This document shows positions 50,078 through 57,939 of a DNA stretch of 64,000 nucleotides, piece by piece. Where the stretch lies: positions 620,001 to 684,000 of the forward strand of contig JAAFJR010000001.1 of assembly GCA_013298945.1 (NCBI GenBank), in the 5' to 3' direction. How positions within the stretch are numbered: position 1 is the stretch's first letter; the number at the start of each line of letters is the position of its first letter. The DNA is from Polaromonas sp. Its GTDB lineage: Bacteria > Pseudomonadota > Gammaproteobacteria > Burkholderiales > Burkholderiaceae_C. The position numbers were made by a program, and so were the translations under genes. The notes under the pieces are model-generated. The model did not search any database and had not been told where the DNA came from. It saw nothing but the letters and a program-made list of their open reading frames with translations.

Positions 50078-50635
50078 ATGAAAGTTTTAGACCTGCAATG
50101 CAGCCAGCAGCACTCGTTTGAAGGCTGGTTTGGTTCTGAGGAGGACTTTCAAAGTCAACTCGCCCGCAATTTGGTGCAATGCCCCATGTGTGGCAATGCC
50201 GAAATTACCAAAAAACTGAGTGCACCACGTTTTAACCTAGGTAAAGCAATTGCGCCGACTTCTACAAGTGAAAGAGCTGCAGCTTCTAAAGACGAAGCAA
50301 ACACCGCCCCATCCTCATCAACCGCAACTGAACTCGTAGCCCAAACTGCGAAATCAGGCCAAAACCAGCAAGCTGCACAGCAACCGAACCTCCCCCCTGA
50401 AGTGGCGCAAGCCATGCAAGCAGCATGGCTAGAAGTCGCCAAACACGTCATGGCCAACACCGAAGACGTGGGCAGCAGCTTCGCCTCCGAAGCCCGCAAA
50501 ATCCACTACGGTGAAGCTGATGAGCGTGCCATTCGCGGCCACGCCACGCCAGACCAAACCATGGAATTGCTAGAGGAGGGCATTGATGTGCTGCCCATGC
50601 CCATCCCTGAATCGCTCAAACGCCCTTTGAATTAA
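50078..50635 (+). CDS. DUF1178 family protein
   Basis: This 185-aa protein begins [20 protein letters not shown] and has [17 protein letters not shown], a probable zinc-binding or rubredoxin-like N-terminus (DUF1178). The middle, about 65-110, is Ala/Ser/Gln-rich and the C-terminus ([19 protein letters not shown]) is conserved in the family. The function is unknown. It converges with gdhA and overlaps its 3' end by 4 nt. Confidence 0.85.
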   Translation: MKVLDLQCSQQHSFEGWFGSEEDFQSQLARNLVQCPMCGNAEITKKLSAPRFNLGKAIAPTSTSERAAASKDEANTAPSSSTATELVAQTAKSGQNQQAAQQPNLPPEVAQAMQAAWLEVAKHVMANTEDVGSSFASEARKIHYGEADERAIRGHATPDQTMELLEEGIDVLPMPIPESLKRPLN

Positions 50636-51960
50636 GGGTACAGCCCGCGCAATTCACGCGCATGCAAAATCCGCTTGCAAGCCACAATAAACGTTGCCGT
50701 TCTCAGGCTCACCTTGTGCTCTTCTGCCACCGCCCACACGCCAGCAAACGCATCTTTCATGATTTTGACCAATCGCGCGTTGATCTCATCCTCATCCCAA
50801 AAGAAGCTTGAGAAATCCTGCACCCACTCAAAATAGCTCACTGTCACACCGCCCGCATTGGCAATCACGTCAGGCAACACCAGCACGCCACGCTCTTGCA
50901 AAATATCGTCCGCTGCAGGCGTTGTCGGGCCATTCGCGCCCTCAATCACCATTTTGGCTTTGATTTTTCCAGCGTTTGTGGCGGTAATTTGCGATTCCAG
51001 TGCCGCAGGAATCAAAATATCGCAATCCACTTCCCAAAACAACTCATTTTTCAGGACTTCAGCACCCGCAAAATTGGCCGCGCTGCCCGTTTCAGCCACG
51101 TGTTTTAAGAGTGCTGGCACGTTCAAACCACCCGCTTTGTAAATCGTGCCGCCGTGGTCCTGTACCGCCACCACCTTCGCGCCAGCCTCGGTAAACAATC
51201 GCCCAGCCACGCCGCCCACGTTGCCAAAACCCTGCACCGCAATGCGCGCGCCTTTGATGTCCAGCCCAATATGCTTGGCCGCTTCTACGCCTACCGTAAA
51301 CACACCACGCCCAGTCGCGTCTTTGCGGCCTAACGAGCCGCCCAGGTGGATGGGCTTGCCCGTCACCACGCCAGTCGCTGTCGCGCCTTCATTCATCGAG
51401 TAAGTGTCCATCATCCACGCCATGATTTGCTCGTTCGTGTTCACGTCAGGTGCTGGGATGTCTTTTGTAGGCCCGATGATGATGCCAATCTCGCTGGTGT
51501 AGCGGCGTGTCATACGCTCCAGCTCGCCCATAGACAGCGATTTCGGATCAACGCGAATGCCACCCTTCGCACCACCGTAGGGCACGTTGACAGCAGCGTT
51601 TTTGATAGACATCCAAGCAGACAGAGCCATCACTTCAGACAACGTCACATCTTGGTGAAAACGCACGCCGCCTTTGCCAGGGCCGCGAGATGTGTTGTGC
51701 TGCACGCGGTAGCCCTCAAAATGCGCAATCGTGCCATTGTCCAAATGAATCGGCACATCCACCACCAAAATCCGCTTAGGCCGCTTCAACGTATCCGCCC
51801 AGCGCCCCAAGTGGCCCAAATACGGCACAACTCGATCCACTTGCTGCAGGTAATTGCCCCAAGGACCTAGGTTGTCAGCTTGCAGGTAAGAGGGAATGGG
51901 CGAGTTAGTAGGTGCGCCATTGTTTGTGGCAACAGAGGTATGGGTGCTAGGGTGCAGCAT
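50632..51960 (-). CDS. gdhA: glutamate dehydrogenase (Glu/Leu/Phe/Val family)
   Basis: This 442-aa hexameric dehydrogenase reversibly aminates 2-oxoglutarate to glutamate. The catalytic Lys132 is in [14 protein letters not shown], upstream substrate sequence is [18 protein letters not shown], and the NAD(P)-binding [16 protein letters not shown] is near 225. AAGGA precedes the ATG. Whether it uses NAD or NADP cannot be judged. Palindromic half-sites at 52048-52084 suggest control by an Lrp/AsnC-type regulator; none is encoded nearby. It links nitrogen metabolism to the 2-oxoglutarate complex encoded by sucAB-lpdA. Confidence 0.93.
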   Translation of the reverse strand: MLHPSTHTSVATNNGAPTNSPIPSYLQADNLGPWGNYLQQVDRVVPYLGHLGRWADTLKRPKRILVVDVPIHLDNGTIAHFEGYRVQHNTSRGPGKGGVRFHQDVTLSEVMALSAWMSIKNAAVNVPYGGAKGGIRVDPKSLSMGELERMTRRYTSEIGIIIGPTKDIPAPDVNTNEQIMAWMMDTYSMNEGATATGVVTGKPIHLGGSLGRKDATGRGVFTVGVEAAKHIGLDIKGARIAVQGFGNVGGVAGRLFTEAGAKVVAVQDHGGTIYKAGGLNVPALLKHVAETGSAANFAGAEVLKNELFWEVDCDILIPAALESQITATNAGKIKAKMVIEGANGPTTPAADDILQERGVLVLPDVIANAGGVTVSYFEWVQDFSSFFWDEDEINARLVKIMKDAFAGVWAVAEEHKVSLRTATFIVACKRILHARELRGLYP

Positions 51961-52047
51961 GAAATTTCCTTGTGGGTTGATGGTTTTAAATTCAGGCTGA
52001 AGCTTAAAACTCTCCCCAACAACTGTCCAAGGCCAAGTTAGCTGTTA

Positions 52048-52084
52048 TTTATGCAAAAAACGCATTAGGTTTTATTTGCATAAA
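52048..52084. promoter_or_regulatory. inverted-repeat operator upstream of gdhA
   Basis: TTTATGCAAA (52048-52057) and TTTGCATAAA (52075-52084) form a perfect 10-bp inverted repeat with a 17-bp spacer. A third half-site CGCATTA lies between them (52061-52067). The ATGCA/TGCAT style and helical spacing resemble sites of Lrp/AsnC-family regulators, which often control gdhA. The regulator is inferred. Confidence 0.45.
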
Positions 52085-52122
52085 GCTATTCGAAATTGAT
52101 GGTTTTAGTCAAATATACGTAG

Positions 52123-52299
52123 CTAGATAGATTGGTTATATCCGCTCAAACCTACAGCCGCGACCCCGATGACGATAAATTCATCCACACCGCACTGGCA
52201 GCCTCGGCGGCTTGGTTGGCGACTGGAGATCAGTATTTATTGGTGATTGAAACGCCGCTGCCAGTGCGAATATTGACGGCGGGGGAGGCGTTGGATTAG
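52123..52299 (+). pseudogene. remnant of a PIN-domain toxin gene (C-terminal part)
   Basis: An open frame of 58 codons without a start reads YSRDPDDDKFIHTALAASAA, then WLATGDQYLLVIETPLPVRI and LTAGEALD before a TAG. The DPDDDKF and TGD motifs with a final V-RILT-EAL match the end of COG1569-type PIN ribonuclease toxins (known from family pattern). The N-terminal half and any antitoxin gene are missing, so this is a decayed toxin-antitoxin locus. It lies in the gap between gdhA and the cassette-like ORF. Confidence 0.6.
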
Positions 52300-52309
52300 G
52301 TTAATTTTT

Positions 52310-52364
52310 GCTATAAATAAAATAGCTACTTGGGCAATTAATACGCCGGCTGCATTGATATTTT
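52310..52364 (+). repeat. PR repeat copy 9, intergenic
   Basis: Forward copy: GCTATaaataaaATAGC, ACTTGGGCAATTAATACGCCGG, then CTGCATTGATATTT. It follows the PIN remnant by 10 bp. Confidence 0.8.
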
Positions 52365-52576
52365 TCAAAAATTTTCCTACAAAAAAATCTGTTCCATAAG
52401 GTGGTGCGTAGCGACGAGGTGGTTGGCAGCGAATGATTTTTTGTTTGCGCTGTTATACAGTTAGTAAATATAAATTAGCTAAAAATGCTATATAAATCAA
52501 TTGGTTAACGATGGTGGCAATCACTTATTTTGATGTGGTGTTATCTGATATATTGCGGATATGATAAATAAAACAC
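52365..52576. other. AT-rich intergenic stretch before the cassette-like ORF
   Basis: No gene is visible. Around 52401-52432 the sequence GGTGGTGCGTAGCGACGAGGT is a diverged match to GGTGGCGCGAAGCGACGGGG at 53340-53358 in the first composite unit. The rest is AT-rich, with no promoter I can support. Confidence 0.4.
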
Positions 52577-52577
52577 G

Positions 52578-53162
52578 TTAGACCTCTCAGCGATGCACTT
52601 CCGTACCTTTCTGAAGACTGGCGTCGAAGTGCTGCATGTCGGCACGCAGCATTCCAACGGCACCGCCTTGCCCCTCGAACACTGGAAGGCCAATGCCGGT
52701 AGGTGGCGATTGTTCACACCAGGGATTGACGCCTACTTGAACCAAAGGCTTGCTGGGCGTTCCTTCGGTACATCAATCGAGAACTTCATGCTGCTGCTGG
52801 AGATTGCCGATTTCGCGGCGTGGGGAAAAGGTGTCGCCTTCACCGGCCCGGAGGGTTACTCCTCATACAAACCCAAGACTCGCGAACTTCGAAGCGTCGG
52901 GCAAATTGATTGGCTCGATGTCCAGATGCTCACGCCTACACAGCAACTCGATGCCTATCGGACCGCAGCGATCTCCGCGATTCGGCGAGCTTCCGAGGCC
53001 ACAAGGAGACCGAAGGACTTCGAGTTTTCCGAGTTCGCGCAGGCCGTGGACGATGCACTGCGACGAGCCAAGATTTCGCAAGTGTCTCGATCATCCTTCG
53101 AGGCGAACGAGGTTCAATCCTTCGCTGCAGTGGACGGCTTCGCCGCCCGCTGAGCTTTCACG
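52578..53162 (+). mobile_element. candidate solitary integron gene cassette
   Basis: The ORF at 52593-53153 is flanked by CACGTTAGAC (52574-52583) and CACGTTAGGG (53159-53168), like the G/TTRRRY recombination points of cassettes. An imperfect hairpin typical of an attC site lies across the ORF end: CAGTGGaCGGC (53128-53138) pairs with GCCGcCCGCTG (53142-53152), and the outer AACG (53106-53109) can pair with CGTT (53161-53164). The start codon lies 10 nt inside the boundary, without a ribosome site, as in many cassettes. The R'' box does not fit the consensus well and no integrase is in the window. Confidence 0.45.
52593..53153 (+). CDS. hypothetical protein, GC-rich, cassette-like ORF
   Basis: This 186-aa protein is not recognised. 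It is soluble and has no signal peptide or membrane helix. It has aromatic-rich parts (HWKANAGRWRLFTPGIDAYLN) and a basic/acidic helical C-terminal half (AISAIRRASEATRRPKDFEF). Third codon positions are strongly G/C, unlike the neighbouring genes with a more even composition, which indicates transfer from elsewhere. Other open frames overlap it, but this one has the coding-like GC3 bias and a short leader. It may be the payload of an integron cassette. Confidence 0.6.
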   Translation: MHFRTFLKTGVEVLHVGTQHSNGTALPLEHWKANAGRWRLFTPGIDAYLNQRLAGRSFGTSIENFMLLLEIADFAAWGKGVAFTGPEGYSSYKPKTRELRSVGQIDWLDVQMLTPTQQLDAYRTAAISAIRRASEATRRPKDFEFSEFAQAVDDALRRAKISQVSRSSFEANEVQSFAAVDGFAAR

Positions 53163-53193
53163 TTAGGGTTTACTTACTATGCGCACATAAAAT

Positions 53194-53268
53194 GGGGTCA
53201 GAGTCCAATTTCGATGTGGAATTATTGTCCGCCGAAGGGTGAATTGTCCTGAATTGGAATCTGACCCC
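53194..53268 (+). repeat. GGGGTCAGAGTC palindrome, copy 1 (head of composite unit 1)
   Basis: Terminal arms GGGGTCAGAGTCCAATTT and AATTGGAATCTGACCCC are near-perfect inverted repeats of each other. Similar GGGGTCAGA palindromes accompany REP-associated tyrosine transposases in other proteobacteria (from memory); no transposase is here. It is followed by CTGGTAGAAGCTTCACTCGA, two GC-rich hairpins and PR copy 10. Confidence 0.75.
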
Positions 53269-53284
53269 ATATTCTTTACCTCGG

Positions 53285-53433
53285 CTGGTAGAAGCTTCAC
53301 TCGATAGCCAGCTCTAAAATTCCCCTTCACTTTGAAGGGGTGGCGCGAAGCGACGGGGTAGTTGCTGGCGCGAAATTTACTACCCCGCCCGCTGGGCGCT
53401 CCTTCATGATGAAGGGGAATTAAGAGTAATAGT
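53285..53433 (+). repeat. middle part of composite intergenic unit 1
   Basis: Conserved block CTGGTAGAAGCTTCACTCGA (53285-53304) is followed by a perfect hairpin CCCCTTCA/TGAAGGGG (53322-53340) and another, CGGGGTAGT/ACTACCCCG (53354-53387). The same block occurs in units 2 and 3. The 354-bp gap before the ABC exporter's 3' end consists almost wholly of this unit. Confidence 0.6.
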
Positions 53434-53487
53434 GCTACAAATAATATAGCTGTTTAGGCAATAAATACGCTGGCTAGGTTCCAATTT
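53434..53487 (+). repeat. PR repeat copy 10, tail of composite unit 1
   Basis: GCTACaaataatATAGC, GTTTAGGCAATAAATACGC, TGGCTAGG, ending CAATTTAACCCTCT. It lies 21 bp from the 3' end of the ABC exporter gene. Confidence 0.8.
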
Positions 53488-53507
53488 AACCCTCTAAAGC
53501 CGCAATT

Positions 53508-55289
53508 TCAAAGTCCAAACTGCAATTCCGCCAGCCGCGCATACAAACCGCCTTTCGCCACCAGTTCAGCATGCGTGCCTTGCTCCGCAATCTGCCCATG
53601 GTCGAGGACGATGATGCGGTCGGCTTGCTGGATAGTGGCTAGGCGGTGGGCGATGACTAGGGTGGTGCGGTCTTTCATGGCAGACTCTAGGGCGGCTTGG
53701 ACCATGCGTTCGCTCTCCGCATCTAGGGCGCTGGTGGCTTCGTCCAAAAGCAACAGTGGCGGGTTTTTCAGCATGGCGCGGGCGATGGCGATGCGTTGGC
53801 GCTGGCCGCCGCTTAATCGCACGCCGCGCTCGCCCAAAAAGGTATCGTAGCCCTCGGGCAGCTTGGCGATGAACTCGTCAGCAAAGGCGGCTTTGGCGGC
53901 GGCTTTGACCTCATCGTCAGTGGCTTGCGGCTTGCCGTAGCGGATGTTTTCTAGCGCACTGGTCGAGAAAATCACCGCATCTTGCGGCACGATGCCGATG
54001 CGGCTGCGCAGGTCTTGCAAGTTCAAGGTGCTGGTTTCCACGCCGTCCAGCTTGATGCTGCCCGTTTTCGGGTCGTAAAAGCGCAGCAAGAGCTGGAAAA
54101 CCGTGCTTTTACCCGCACCGCTGGGTCCTACCAAAGCCACAGTTTCACCGGGTTTGACGTCTAAACTGAACTGAGACAGCGCGGTTTGTAGTGGGCGAGA
54201 TGGATAATTGAACTCAATTGCTTCAAATTGAATAGCGCTTCCGGCAGTAGATACGCCGGCTACAGCCGGATTTTTAGGGGATTGAATGGGGGAGTTGGTG
54301 TCCAGCAGTTCCATCAAACGCTCTGTCGCACCGGCGGCACGCAACAGGTCGCCATAGGTTTCGCCCAAGACCGCAAAAGCGCTGGCCAGGATGATGATGT
54401 AAACCACCGTTTGCCCCAAATGCCCCGCCGTCATGGTGCCCTGCATGACGGCCTGCGTGCCTTGGTACAAGCCCCAAAGCAAGCCCGCGCTGGTGGCGAT
54501 GATGATGAAAGCGACCAAAATGGCGCGGGCGCGGCTGCGGGTGACGGCGGTTTTGAAGCCGTTGTTGGTGGATAAGTCGAATCTGGCAGCTTCTTTGTCT
54601 TCCGCTGCGTAGCTTTGCACCACGGGAATGGCGTTCAAAACCTCGGCAGCGATGGCGCTTGAGTCCGCAATGCGGTCTTGGCTGGCGCGGGACAGTTTGC
54701 GCACCTTGCGACCAAAGTACATCGCTGGCATCACAATCAACACCAAAGCGCCCAGCACCTGCAGCATCACCCACGGGTTCGTCCAAATCAGCACAGCCAA
54801 TGCACCAATACCCATCACCAAATTTCGCAAACCCATAGACAGCGACGAACCAACGACAGTTTGCACCAGCGTGGTGTCGGCAGACAGGCGAGACAGCACT
54901 TCGCCAGTTTGCGTGGTTTCAAAAAACTGAGGGCTTTGGCGCAAAACGTGGGCATAAACCGCGTTGCGAATGTCCGCCGTGACGCGCTCGCCCAGCCAGC
55001 TCACCGTATAAAACCGTGCTGCGCTGAACACGCCAAGCGCAACGGCCACGCCAAACAGCGCAAAAAAGTGATTCCGTAGCGCCATGACCTGTGCGCCTTT
55101 GTCTGAGGTGACCAAGCCACCATCAATCAAACTGCGCAAAGCCAATGGAAAGGCGAGGGTGGAGACAGCTGCCATCACCAAAAACAGCAAAGCCAGCCCG
55201 ATTTGCAAACGGTAAGGCCGTAAAAACGGCAAAAGCCCAGAAATAGAGCGCGGGGAGGTGCCCTTTGGGCGGTCAGAAGCAGTGGTCAT
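53508..55289 (-). CDS. ABC exporter, fused permease and ATPase (MsbA/lipid exporter type)
   Basis: This 593-aa half-transporter has six membrane helices (about 25-310; first is LQIGLALLFLVMAAVSTLAFPLAL) and a C-terminal ATPase domain. Walker A GPSGAGKSTVFQLL, Q loop RIGIVPQDAVIFSTS, signature LSGGQRQRIAIARAML, Walker B LLLLDEATSALDAESE and the H loop VIAHRLATI are intact. It would work as a homodimer. The MsbA-like layout suggests lipid or drug export, but the substrate is unknown. About 18 residues between the two domains (NPAVAGVSTAGSAIQFEA) are encoded by PR copy 11, read antisense. Confidence 0.9.
   Translation of the reverse strand: MTTASDRPKGTSPRSISGLLPFLRPYRLQIGLALLFLVMAAVSTLAFPLALRSLIDGGLVTSDKGAQVMALRNHFFALFGVAVALGVFSAARFYTVSWLGERVTADIRNAVYAHVLRQSPQFFETTQTGEVLSRLSADTTLVQTVVGSSLSMGLRNLVMGIGALAVLIWTNPWVMLQVLGALVLIVMPAMYFGRKVRKLSRASQDRIADSSAIAAEVLNAIPVVQSYAAEDKEAARFDLSTNNGFKTAVTRSRARAILVAFIIIATSAGLLWGLYQGTQAVMQGTMTAGHLGQTVVYIIILASAFAVLGETYGDLLRAAGATERLMELLDTNSPIQSPKNPAVAGVSTAGSAIQFEAIEFNYPSRPLQTALSQFSLDVKPGETVALVGPSGAGKSTVFQLLLRFYDPKTGSIKLDGVETSTLNLQDLRSRIGIVPQDAVIFSTSALENIRYGKPQATDDEVKAAAKAAFADEFIAKLPEGYDTFLGERGVRLSGGQRQRIAIARAMLKNPPLLLLDEATSALDAESERMVQAALESAMKDRTTLVIAHRLATIQQADRIIVLDHGQIAEQGTHAELVAKGGLYARLAELQFGL
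54220..54275 (+). repeat. PR repeat copy 11, inside the ABC exporter gene
   Basis: On the plus strand it is forward: GCTTCaaattgaATAGC, then GGCAGTAGATACGCCGGC and TACAGCCGGATTTTT. The gene reads it on the other strand (NPAVAGVSTAGSA), in the same antisense frame as copies 7 and 13. The fixed position reads GGA in place of TAA. It falls in the linker ahead of the ATPase domain. Confidence 0.8.
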
Positions 55290-55400
55290 TGGCGTTAAGT
55301 GAGAGGAATTTGTGAGGAAAATTTGGGGGATTGCAAGTTTGCTATCGACGGTTTACAAGGGATTATCTACGAGACTTATAAGCCGTCGTTCCCGCGTTTG

Positions 55401-56528
55401 TCAGTCTTTCGCACCCAGTTTCAGCGCCTCATCCCGCATGGTTTTCAACGCAGCCATATCGACCGCCTGTGTCGGCCAGCCGCTCAAATGCTTTTGGGTA
55501 ATGCTAGATAGTGCTGATAACCAAGCCGAATCGTCATTCAAACAAGGAATGTAGTTGAATACTTCACCGCCAGACGAAGAGAAAGCATGGCGTACTTCCA
55601 TGTTGATCTCCTCCAGCGTTTCCAAACCATCGCAGTTAAAGCCAGGGCAGATCACGTCGATACGTTTCACGCCGCTTTTTGCCAGCTCAATCACTGTCGG
55701 CTCGGTGTACGGCTGCAGCCACTTGGCACGACCTAGGCGCGATTGGAAGGTCACTTTGTACTGGGTAGGGTTCAAACCAAGTGCTTCAGCCAGCAAACGC
55801 GCGGTTTTGTAGCATTCGCAATGATAAGCGTCTCCCAAATGCAAGCTGCGCTCTGGGATTCCGTGAAAACTCATCACCAGCATGTCTTTGTTGTCAAAAT
55901 TTGGCTTGCCGTTGATTTGCCATTGCTTACGCACACTTTTTTCTAATGCGGTGATGTAGCCTGCGTCGTCGTGGTAGCGGTTCACAAATCGCAGCTCAGG
56001 AATGCTGCGCACCTTGGCTGCCCATGCATAAACTTGGTCAAACACAGCTGCCGTGGTGGTGGACGAATATTGCGGGTAAGCTGGCAAAATCAAAACGCGG
56101 CTGATGCCTTCAGCTTTGAACTTATCTAACTGCGTCGCAATCGATGGGCAGACTTTACCCGTGGTGTAGCACATGGCGTAGCGCACAGTCACGCGATGTC
56201 CCGCTTCGCCCAGCCAGCCTTGCAGCAACTTGGCTTGTATCTCCGTCCAAATTTTCAAGGGCGAGCCGCCAATGGCCCAAATTGACGCGTATTTTTGGGC
56301 TGACTTAGAAGATCGAAACGGCACGATGATGCCATTCAAAATAAACCACCAAATTGCCCGAGGAATCTCCACCACACGCGGATCGCTCAAAAACTCTCGC
56401 AAATACTTGCGCAAAGCGCCCGTGGTTGGCGAGTCTGGCGTGCCAAGGTTGCAAAGTAAAACGGCGGTGGTGGCGTTGTTGGCAGGCGGTTTGCCGTGGG
56501 TGAAGGCGGGTTCGGTTTGAAATGTCAT
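55401..56528 (-). CDS. hemH: ferrochelatase
   Basis: This 375-aa enzyme inserts Fe(II) into protoporphyrin IX, the last step of heme synthesis. Recognised by VLLCNLGTPDSPTTGALRKYLREFLSDPRVVEIP at the N-terminus, LVMSFHGIPERSL (catalytic His) and PGFNCDGLETLEEINME (catalytic Glu). ATG 56528 (MTFQTEPAFTHG) is chosen because the family begins just before the VLLCNLGTP motif; the frame is open to 56654. It diverges from the histidine phosphatase gene. Confidence 0.93.
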   Translation of the reverse strand: MTFQTEPAFTHGKPPANNATTAVLLCNLGTPDSPTTGALRKYLREFLSDPRVVEIPRAIWWFILNGIIVPFRSSKSAQKYASIWAIGGSPLKIWTEIQAKLLQGWLGEAGHRVTVRYAMCYTTGKVCPSIATQLDKFKAEGISRVLILPAYPQYSSTTTAAVFDQVYAWAAKVRSIPELRFVNRYHDDAGYITALEKSVRKQWQINGKPNFDNKDMLVMSFHGIPERSLHLGDAYHCECYKTARLLAEALGLNPTQYKVTFQSRLGRAKWLQPYTEPTVIELAKSGVKRIDVICPGFNCDGLETLEEINMEVRHAFSSSGGEVFNYIPCLNDDSAWLSALSSITQKHLSGWPTQAVDMAALKTMRDEALKLGAKD

Positions 56529-56669
56529 GGGGTGTATTTTCGCAGCATTTGAATTTGCATATAAAGCATCGCAAACCCACCTTTTCATATGGTTTTGTTT
56601 GTCTTGAAAACCGAATTTCTCTGAGCTGCCTAAAATTTCAGCACCTTCATCCAACTATTGGTTAAACAC

Positions 56670-57308
56670 ATGCAAAGCAAACCATATACGCTAACTTTGA
56701 CGCGCCGCGACTTTTCATTTGGTTTACTAGCGGCACCAGTTACGCTTGCATTGTCTTCTGTGCATCTGGCTCACGCCCAAGGCGCTAATCCAATCGCGAA
56801 TCCCCCCAGCGATGAAGCGCTGTGGAATGATTTGCGCAAAGGCGGTTACATCTTGCTGATTCGCCATGCGGATGCACCGGGCACATTCGATCCACCCGGC
56901 TTTCAACTTGGCATTTGCAGCACGCAGCGCAACTTAAGCGACCAAGGGCGAGAGCAATCTAAACGTTTGGGTGAATTGATTCGCTCTAAAAACGTACCCA
57001 TCGCTCAGGTTTTTAGCTCTGAATGGTGCCGCTGTATCGATACCGCAACCTTGGCTTTTGGCGCTGCCAATGTGAAAACGTGGTCAGCCATCAGTTCACC
57101 AAGAGGGGGCGATGAGAAAAAGGCAAGATCGAATGTAGAAGCTGTTCGTCAGCGGATCGTGCAAGCCAGCTTGAAAACCAACATGGTGCTGGTAACGCAT
57201 ATGTTTAACATTCAAGACATCACGGGTAGCGGTGCGGCTCAGGGTGAGATTGTGGTGCTACGAGCCCAAGACAAGACCCTGCGCGTGGTCGGACGAATCG
57301 CGACTTAA
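56670..57308 (+). CDS. exported histidine phosphatase family protein (SixA/PGM-like)
   Basis: This 212-aa protein begins with a twin-arginine-type signal (LTLTRRDFSFGLLAAPVTLALSS, cleavage after AHA). The phosphatase motif LLIRHADAPG contains the phospho-accepting His, and a second His is in LVTHMFNIQDITG. SSEWCRCIDTA is typical of the branch. It would be a periplasmic phosphatase of unknown substrate. ATG 56670 is preferred over TTG 56658; neither has a ribosome site. It converges with the next gene, 14 bp apart. Confidence 0.82.
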   Translation: MQSKPYTLTLTRRDFSFGLLAAPVTLALSSVHLAHAQGANPIANPPSDEALWNDLRKGGYILLIRHADAPGTFDPPGFQLGICSTQRNLSDQGREQSKRLGELIRSKNVPIAQVFSSEWCRCIDTATLAFGAANVKTWSAISSPRGGDEKKARSNVEAVRQRIVQASLKTNMVLVTHMFNIQDITGSGAAQGEIVVLRAQDKTLRVVGRIAT

Positions 57309-57322
57309 ATCAACGCCTACAT

Positions 57323-57649
57323 CTATTCCCCACCCGTACCTGTTTGCAAATCCCAGGTTATTTGGCAATGGTCGCAAACGGCGAGCCATTGGCTTTTATC
57401 GGCGTTTTTGATAATTATGGTTTTGCCGTCACAAGCTAAACATTTGACATGGCGCAGCGCATACATTGAATGCTCCAAAACACCGAAAACTATTAATCCG
57501 AATAATATTGAAAACGCCCAGCCGAGAGCGGGCTGATCGTGTTTATGCAGATATAAACCCACGCCAAAGCAGACCACGCTTGCTATCCATGCTCTGATAA
57601 ACAGTTTTTTAAAATTACTCTGAAACGTAGGATGTAAACGAGTTTGCAT
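57323..57649 (-). CDS. small two-helix membrane protein with zinc-ribbon-like tail
   Basis: This 108-aa protein is not recognised. Two membrane helices are likely (AWIASVVCFGVGLYL, about 20-34; and GWAFSILFGLIVFGVLE, about 43-59). The cytoplasmic C-terminus has CLAC and CDHC pairs 21 residues apart, a zinc-ribbon pattern, and ends in an acidic/Gly tail. AT-rich and without operon partners: composite unit 2 lies upstream and the phosphatase gene converges downstream. Confidence 0.6.
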   Translation of the reverse strand: MQTRLHPTFQSNFKKLFIRAWIASVVCFGVGLYLHKHDQPALGWAFSILFGLIVFGVLEHSMYALRHVKCLACDGKTIIIKNADKSQWLAVCDHCQITWDLQTGTGGE

Positions 57650-57660
57650 GGTTGTTAAAT

Positions 57661-57734
57661 TGGTTCAGCATCCAATTTCGATGTGATGCTTTTGTTCGCA
57701 GAAGTGAAGATTGTCCTGAATTGGAATCTGCTCC
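57661..57734 (+). repeat. GGGGTCAGAGTC-type palindrome, copy 2 (degenerate)
   Basis: TGGTTCAGCATCCAATTTCGATG pairs with GAATTGGAATCTGCTCC. It matches copy 1 clearly (CAATTTCGATGTG, TTGTCCTGAATTGGAATCTG), but the outer GGGGTCAGA is eroded. It heads composite unit 2. Confidence 0.65.
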
Positions 57735-57750
57735 TGTTTTCATTACCTAG

Positions 57751-57870
57751 GCTGGTAGAAGCTTCACTTGACTGCCTGCACTCAAATGAAGGCTCCTTCT
57801 TTCGCCCGGCGGGGCGAGAGAAGGCGGGGGATGAGAGTGGGGGAAACAAGTCAAATATTGCAATCAATTT
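57751..57870 (+). repeat. middle part of composite intergenic unit 2
   Basis: CTGGTAGAAGCTTCACTTGA is followed by a hairpin CCTTCTTTCGCCC/GGGGCGAGAGAAGG (57795-57824) and a G-rich stretch. It has the same order as units 1 and 3. The 290-bp gap between the small membrane protein and hpnE consists of this unit. Confidence 0.6.
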
Positions 57871-57925
57871 GCTATAAATATAATAGCTTTTTAGGCAATA
57901 AATACGCCGGCTACAGCCATTTTTA
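57871..57925 (+). repeat. PR repeat copy 12, tail of composite unit 2
   Basis: GCTATaaatataATAGC, TTTTTAGGCAATAAATACGCC, then GGCTACAGCCATTTTT: close to the consensus, with TAG at the fixed position. It lies 14 bp from the 3' end of hpnE. Confidence 0.85.
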
Positions 57926-57939
57926 CCTTTGAAAAAACG

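Noticed and set aside
51346-51870. A 174-codon open frame on the plus strand opposite gdhA
   Set aside because: It lies wholly within the clearly conserved gdhA coding sequence on the other strand, has no ribosome site, and its His/Arg-rich translation is typical of an antisense shadow.
52750-53166. Alternative overlapping frames in the GC-rich ORF region
   Set aside because: High GC opens several frames. The frame from 52593 has the expected third-position GC bias and a short leader, so the others were not called.
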